NCBI RefSeq assembly: GCF_014202315.1
Contig: NZ_JACHGN010000017.1
Span: 1 to 64,000 of the forward strand
Origin: Thermocatellispora tengchongensis
GTDB lineage: Bacteria; Actinomycetota; Actinomycetes; Streptosporangiales; Streptosporangiaceae
Direction: 5' to 3'
Length of the DNA: 64,000 nt
Shown here: piece by piece, positions 59,770-64,000 of the stretch
Layout: each line of letters opens with the position of its first letter
Position numbering within the stretch: position 1 is the first letter of the stretch
Notes under the pieces: model-generated
The model's input: only the letters and a program-made list of their open reading frames with translations
What the model was told of the DNA's origin: nothing
Database searches by the model: none
Translations under genes and position numbers: made by a program

Positions 59770-61919
59770 TGGCCGATCGCGGCGACCCCGTGGACCGGCT
59801 CGATCCGGTCGTCCGGCACCACATCGTGAACACCCTCGGCTGGCCCGACCTGCGCCCGCTGCAGCGGGCGGCGATCGAGCCTCTGATGGCTGGCGACGAC
59901 GCGATCCTGCTCGCTCCGACCGCGGGCGGCAAGACCGAGGCAGCCTGCTTCCCGCTGTTGTCCGCGATGGCGGAACAGCACTGGACCGGCGCATCGGTGC
60001 TGTACCTGTGTCCGCTCAAGGCACTGCTCAACAACCTCCTCCCACGGATTGACTCCTACGCGCAGTGGCTCGGGCGCCGGGCCGCGCTGTGGCACGGCGA
60101 CATCCCTGACTCGCAGCGGCGGCGTATCCGCACCGACCCGCCCGACATTCTGCTCACCACCCCCGAGTCGCTCGAAGCCATGCTGATCGGCGTCAAGACC
60201 GACCACGCGCACCTACTGGGCCGCGTCCGGGCCGTGGTCGTCGACGAGGTACACGCCTTCGCCGACGACGACCGCGGCTGGCACCTGCTTGCGGTGCTCG
60301 AACGGCTGGAGCGGGTGGCCGGCCATGCCATCCAGCGGATCGGCCTGTCGGCCACTGTGGGGAACCCGGGACACCTGCTCCAGTGGTTGCAGGGAGCCGG
60401 TGTTGGGAAGCGGCCGGGCCGGGTGGTGGCGCCCGAACTCCCGCGTGCTGCAGAACCCGATGGCTCATGCCCGGCTGGGGAAGTCGAACTGGACTATGTC
60501 GGTTCCCTGGACAATGCCGCGAAGCTGATCGCAGTGCTACACCGAGGTGAGAAGCGGTTGGTGTTCTGCGACTCGCGGCGGCAAGTGGAACAACTGGGCG
60601 CGGCTCTGCGCGCCCGCGAGGTGAACGTCTTCCTGTCCCATGCCTCGCTGTCCGTCGAAGAGCGCAAACGTTCAGAGCAGGCCTTCGCCGAGGCTCGCGA
60701 CTGCGTCATCGTGTCCACCTCCACGCTGGAACTCGGCATCGATGTCGGTGACCTGGACCGAGTGATTCAGATCGACTCGCCTGCCACGGTCGCGTCATTT
60801 CTGCAGCGGATCGGGCGCACCGGACGGCGCGCCGGGACCGTACGGAACTGCCTGTTCCTCACGACGAGGGACGAGGCGTTGCTGCAGGCCGCTGGGTTGC
60901 TCCTGCTGTGGGGACGCGGCTGGGTGGAGCCCGTGACCGCACCACCGGAACCCCGCCATCTGGTGGCGCAGCAACTGCTCGCCGTGACTCTCCAGCAGCA
61001 TCGGCTCGGTGACCATCTGTGGCCGGAGGAGTGGAACGGGCTGGTCCCCTTCGACCGCTCGGCGGCCCCCATCCTGCGGCACATGCTCTACGAGGGATTC
61101 CTCGACGAGGACGGCGGAATGCTGTTCATCGGCCCCGAGGCGGAGCGGCGCTTCGGGCAGCGCCACTTCATTGAGCTGACTGCGTCCTTCACCGCGCCCC
61201 CGCAGTTCACCGTGCTGGCCGGCCGCCAGGAGATCGGGCGAACCGATCCCACGGTGCTGACCGAGGAAAGACCGGGCCCTCGTGTGCTGCTGCTCGGCGG
61301 CCGGAGCTGGCGGGTGACCTTCATCGATTGGGCACGTCGACGCGCCTTCGTAGAGCCGGCAGACGATGGAGGCGTCGCCAAGTGGACGAGCGGCGGCATC
61401 GCCGGGCTGTCCTACGCCCTGACACGCGCGATGCGCGAGGTCCTACTCGGTGCCGACCCACCAGTTGCGCTCACCCGCCGAGCCCGGAGATGTCTTGCCG
61501 AATGGCGAGAGCAGGAGGCGCCCGCCACCGTGCACCCCGGCGCAACCCTGATCACCCGGACAGGTGACGACGTGCGGTGGTGGACCTGGGCCGGCTACCG
61601 CGCGAACGCGACGCTCGCCGCCACATTGCCGTCGATCGCCGACCCGGTTCAGCGTCCTACAGACTTCGCGGTACGGCTCCGCGAGGACCTCACCCCCGCT
61701 GCTTGGCAGGAGGCTCGAAACAGGGCAGGCGATGGCGAGATATTGGTACTGCCGGACGTTGATCGCCGTGCCGTCAAGGGGTTGAAGTTCTCGGCCGTCC
61801 TGCCGGAACGACTGGCGGTAGCGACGGTCGCGGCCCGGCTGGCTGACTTCGACGGAGCCCGAGCTGCGCTGACCGAGCCGGTCCGTCTGCAGTTCATGCC
61901 AGGTTCTGAAGATCTATAG
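59769..61919 (+). CDS. brxHI: BREX system superfamily 2 helicase BrxHI
   Basis: A 716-residue Lhr-like DEAD/DEAH helicase. Motif I LLAPTAGGKTEAACFPLLSA (about 48-58), Ia YLCPLKALLNNLLPRIDSYA, motif II VVVDEVHAFADDDRGWHLLA (DEVH at about 157), motif III LSATVG (about 192), motif V STSTLELGIDVGDLDRVIQI, motif VI FLQRIGRTGRRAGTVRNCLF (about 345). Start ATG 59769 (a GTG at 59766 in the same frame is possible), overlapping brxD. Last gene of the operon; nothing else before the cas3 start. Confidence 0.92.
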   Translation: MADRGDPVDRLDPVVRHHIVNTLGWPDLRPLQRAAIEPLMAGDDAILLAPTAGGKTEAACFPLLSAMAEQHWTGASVLYLCPLKALLNNLLPRIDSYAQWLGRRAALWHGDIPDSQRRRIRTDPPDILLTTPESLEAMLIGVKTDHAHLLGRVRAVVVDEVHAFADDDRGWHLLAVLERLERVAGHAIQRIGLSATVGNPGHLLQWLQGAGVGKRPGRVVAPELPRAAEPDGSCPAGEVELDYVGSLDNAAKLIAVLHRGEKRLVFCDSRRQVEQLGAALRAREVNVFLSHASLSVEERKRSEQAFAEARDCVIVSTSTLELGIDVGDLDRVIQIDSPATVASFLQRIGRTGRRAGTVRNCLFLTTRDEALLQAAGLLLLWGRGWVEPVTAPPEPRHLVAQQLLAVTLQQHRLGDHLWPEEWNGLVPFDRSAAPILRHMLYEGFLDEDGGMLFIGPEAERRFGQRHFIELTASFTAPPQFTVLAGRQEIGRTDPTVLTEERPGPRVLLLGGRSWRVTFIDWARRRAFVEPADDGGVAKWTSGGIAGLSYALTRAMREVLLGADPPVALTRRARRCLAEWREQEAPATVHPGATLITRTGDDVRWWTWAGYRANATLAATLPSIADPVQRPTDFAVRLREDLTPAAWQEARNRAGDGEILVLPDVDRRAVKGLKFSAVLPERLAVATVAARLADFDGARAALTEPVRLQFMPGSEDL

Positions 61920-62036
61920 ACGCCACTCCTACACCTGCGATTCGCCTGCCGGTGGCCGTCGGGGGAGGGCCTGCAACTGGTCAGTGACCCGGTCGGCTGT
62001 TGTGGTTGGTCGCGAACGTGGGCATCCTCGAATCCC

Positions 62037-64000
62037 GTGGATGGCGTTAACGCGGACGCAGGGGACGTTCCGGATCTCCGCGCGCCATGGGCGAAAGTGA
62101 AAGACGCGACGAAAAGCCGCTCTGGGTACGTGCACCCGCTGATATGTCATGCCTTGGACACCGCGTCAGCGGCCGAGGCCATCGCGGAGAGCCTGTGCAG
62201 AGGGCGGGCCGGGGAACGGCTGCGGACGATGCTGGGGCCGCTCGGCGACCCTGTGCAGTGGGCGGCGGCGCTGTGTGGGCTGCACGATCTGGGGAAGTAC
62301 GCGCCGACGTTTCAGGCCGTGCGCATCGACGTGGCCCGCAGGCGACTGCCCCCGCAGGCGGTGCGTGACATGGAGCGGCTGGCTCCGGACCGCTACTGGC
62401 GTCTCGACGTGCATCACGGCTGGATTACGGCGGTCCAGATGGAGCGGGTGCTACTGAGCTGGGGAGCAAGCCCTCAGGTGGCGAGGGACGTTGCTGCAGT
62501 GCTCGGGGGACACCACGGAGTGATCCCGGCGGCGAGCACTGTGGGCCTGGTGCGGGATGGGCAAGTCGGAGAGACGGGCGACCCCCGGTGGGCGCGGTGG
62601 CGGGTGGGTTTTGTCGAGGATTTTCTCCAGTTAAGGGGGCTGGAGGTTCGTGGCGGCGCCTGGGCTCAGGTGCAGGCGGATACGGGGGCGATGGTACTGC
62701 TGGCCGGGCTGGTGGTGGCGGCGGACTGGGTCGCTTCGGACCGTGACGGACTGCCGCCGGTGGGAGAAGGCGTCGACGTACGCGCTTATGCCGATGGGGT
62801 AGGGCACACCGAGTCGGCGAAGATCGCGCGTGCGCAGTGGCAGGTATGGCAGCCACCGAAGGTGTCGTTTGAGGGGTTGTTCGGGCGGGCGCCGCTACCG
62901 GTGCAGACGGCGGTGGAGGAAGCGCTCGCGCATGTGGATGGACCTGGCGTGATGGTGGTCGCCGCACCGACCGGTTCGGGGAAGACGCAGGCGGGACTGC
63001 TGGCGGCGGCGGCAATGGTGGACAGAATGGGGTTGTCAGGCTTCTACCTGGCAATGCCCACGCAAGCCACCAGTAATCAGACGTACCTTGCCGCGGTCGA
63101 GCTCTTGGAACGTACGGGCGCCCAGGCTCCGCTGAGGTTGCTGCACTCATCGGCGGGGGCTGTACTCGCCGCGGAACGAGCCCGCAAGGCAGCGGCGCCG
63201 GCCATCCATGCGAGCGGCGTCGACGTGCCCGAGGAGCCCCATCCGAAGGACCCGCCACAGGGCCAGGGGAGGCAGGACAGGGAGGCGAGGGAGTGGTTCG
63301 CCGCCTCGAATCGGGGATTGTTGGCCCCAATGGGGGTGGGCACGATTGACCAGTTGCTGCGTGGAGTGCTTCGCGGGAAATTCAACTTCCTCCGGCTGGC
63401 CGGAGTCGCGGGGAAGGTGGTGCTCTTCGACGAGGTGCATACCTACGACGCCTACCAATACGCACTGCTGGAGCGGCTGCTGCGATGGCTTGGGTACCTG
63501 GAGGTGCCGGTGGTGCTGCAGTCGGCGACACTGCCCGCGTCCCGTTCCAGGGCGCTGGTGGGCAGTTGGCTGCGCGGGGCGCAGGCCGGCGAGCCATCCG
63601 ACACGGCTGCCGCCGCATGCGTTGCCGGAGATCAGGTGGTGTGGGCGTCTCCTTATGCTCCCGGCCTCCGTGCCGTTCCTGTCAGGCAGACACCTGGCCA
63701 GGAAGAGCGCAGTTATCTTCTACGGATGCCGAATCCGCTGCGCGTCGAGGCCGCCACCGCTTGGGAGCGGCGCGTAGAGCAGGCCCTCGATCTCGCGGTA
63801 GAGGGCGGCGGGCAATGCGTGGCCGTGGTCCACAACGTTGCAGCGCAGGTTCGCCCGGCCGCCGACGCAGCACGCGCTGAGGTACAGCGCAACCCCCGCT
63901 GGCGTGGCATCGAGGTCTTTGAACTGTCCGCGAAGCTGGATAGGGAGGAACGTAGGAAGGCCGACCAGGCAGTGCGGGCGGCATTCGGGCCGCCGGGCGA
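62037..64000 (+). CDS. cas3: CRISPR-associated nuclease/helicase Cas3 (partial, runs off the right edge)
   Basis: Start GTG 62037 gives APWAKVKDATKSRSGYVHPL, ICHALDTASAAEAIAESLCR, then the HD nuclease motif LCGLHDLGKYAPTFQAV (HD at about 83-84), LGGHHG, VAADWVASD, helicase motif I VVAAPTGSGKTQAGLLAAAA (about 310), motif Ia FYLAMPTQATSNQTYL, motif II VVLFDEVHTYDAYQYALLER (DEVH at about 463) and motif III LQSATLPASRSRALV. 655 residues are visible; the C-terminal helicase part is off the window. HD plus helicase in one chain and the K-S-x-x-x-x-x-H-P-L start suit type I-E or I-C/U systems of Actinobacteria; the cascade genes and any array lie to the right. Weak ribosome site. Starts 117 bp after brxHI. 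Confidence 0.93.
   Translation, partial: MDGVNADAGDVPDLRAPWAKVKDATKSRSGYVHPLICHALDTASAAEAIAESLCRGRAGERLRTMLGPLGDPVQWAAALCGLHDLGKYAPTFQAVRIDVARRRLPPQAVRDMERLAPDRYWRLDVHHGWITAVQMERVLLSWGASPQVARDVAAVLGGHHGVIPAASTVGLVRDGQVGETGDPRWARWRVGFVEDFLQLRGLEVRGGAWAQVQADTGAMVLLAGLVVAADWVASDRDGLPPVGEGVDVRAYADGVGHTESAKIARAQWQVWQPPKVSFEGLFGRAPLPVQTAVEEALAHVDGPGVMVVAAPTGSGKTQAGLLAAAAMVDRMGLSGFYLAMPTQATSNQTYLAAVELLERTGAQAPLRLLHSSAGAVLAAERARKAAAPAIHASGVDVPEEPHPKDPPQGQGRQDREAREWFAASNRGLLAPMGVGTIDQLLRGVLRGKFNFLRLAGVAGKVVLFDEVHTYDAYQYALLERLLRWLGYLEVPVVLQSATLPASRSRALVGSWLRGAQAGEPSDTAAAACVAGDQVVWASPYAPGLRAVPVRQTPGQEERSYLLRMPNPLRVEAATAWERRVEQALDLAVEGGGQCVAVVHNVAAQVRPAADAARAEVQRNPRWRGIEVFELSAKLDREERRKADQAVRAAFGPPG

Noticed and set aside
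61920-62036. CRISPR array next to cas3
   Set aside because: No repeated 28-37 bp unit occurs here or elsewhere in the window; any array must lie to the right.

Overview
The window is high-GC DNA with G/C-biased third codon positions, GTG starts and ATGA/GTGA gene overlaps, as in Actinobacteria. The gene content (SCO3242-type prenyltransferase, EboA/EboE, BREX type 2, IS remnants) suggests Streptosporangiales or a Streptomyces-like relative; the exact taxon is inference.

Layout. 0-4.5 kb: left-edge sigma-factor fragment (-), a frameshifted hypothetical gene, an SDR oxidoreductase, a chimeric enzyme remnant, a DUF1684/SnoaL fusion behind a 14-bp palindrome, and a graveyard of IS701, IS5 and MFS pieces. 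4.5-16.2 kb: a sugar locus. A divergent ROK repressor faces a tightly overlapping minus-strand operon (ABC ATPase, two permeases, lipoprotein binding protein, TIM-barrel isomerase), followed by a 1530-residue secreted ThuA / sugar dehydrogenase / lectin protein. 16.3-23.8 kb: an ebo-type cluster (inositol-3-phosphate-synthase-like protein, UbiA-type prenyltransferase, isomerase, EboA, TatD hydrolase, EboE, EboF-like phosphodiesterase), preceded by a shrunken fossil that begins with the same first two genes. 23.8-28.6 kb: decayed lipoprotein, luciferase/GntR, integrase and IS pieces, plus a small secreted protein and a Flp-type pilin. 28.7-35.5 kb: an aromatic-catabolism-like operon (flavin hydroxylase, RidA, AAHS-type MFS, zinc alcohol dehydrogenase, PEBP, nitroreductase) with several frameshifts and apparent loss of its promoter end next to a GAF-Fis regulator. 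35.6-42.8 kb: a decayed island, visibly lower in GC between about 38.3 and 42.8 kb, with two HINT-containing toxin genes that are broken beside open immunity-like genes.

43.3-61.9 kb holds a complete BREX type 2 phage-defence operon in one orientation: pglW, pglX, pglY, pglZ, brxD, brxHI. Only 117 bp later a CRISPR cas3 gene (HD nuclease plus helicase) starts and runs off the right edge, so the right third of the window is a defence island.

The strongest candidate for an under-described system is the ebo variant at 16.3-23.8 kb. It carries an inositol-3-phosphate-synthase-like enzyme where cyanobacterial and proteobacterial ebo clusters carry the dehydroquinate-synthase-like EboD, it has its own promoter, and it has a fossil paralogue. 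The unusually many single-base frameshifts mean that some pseudogene calls may be assembly errors; raw reads would settle this.
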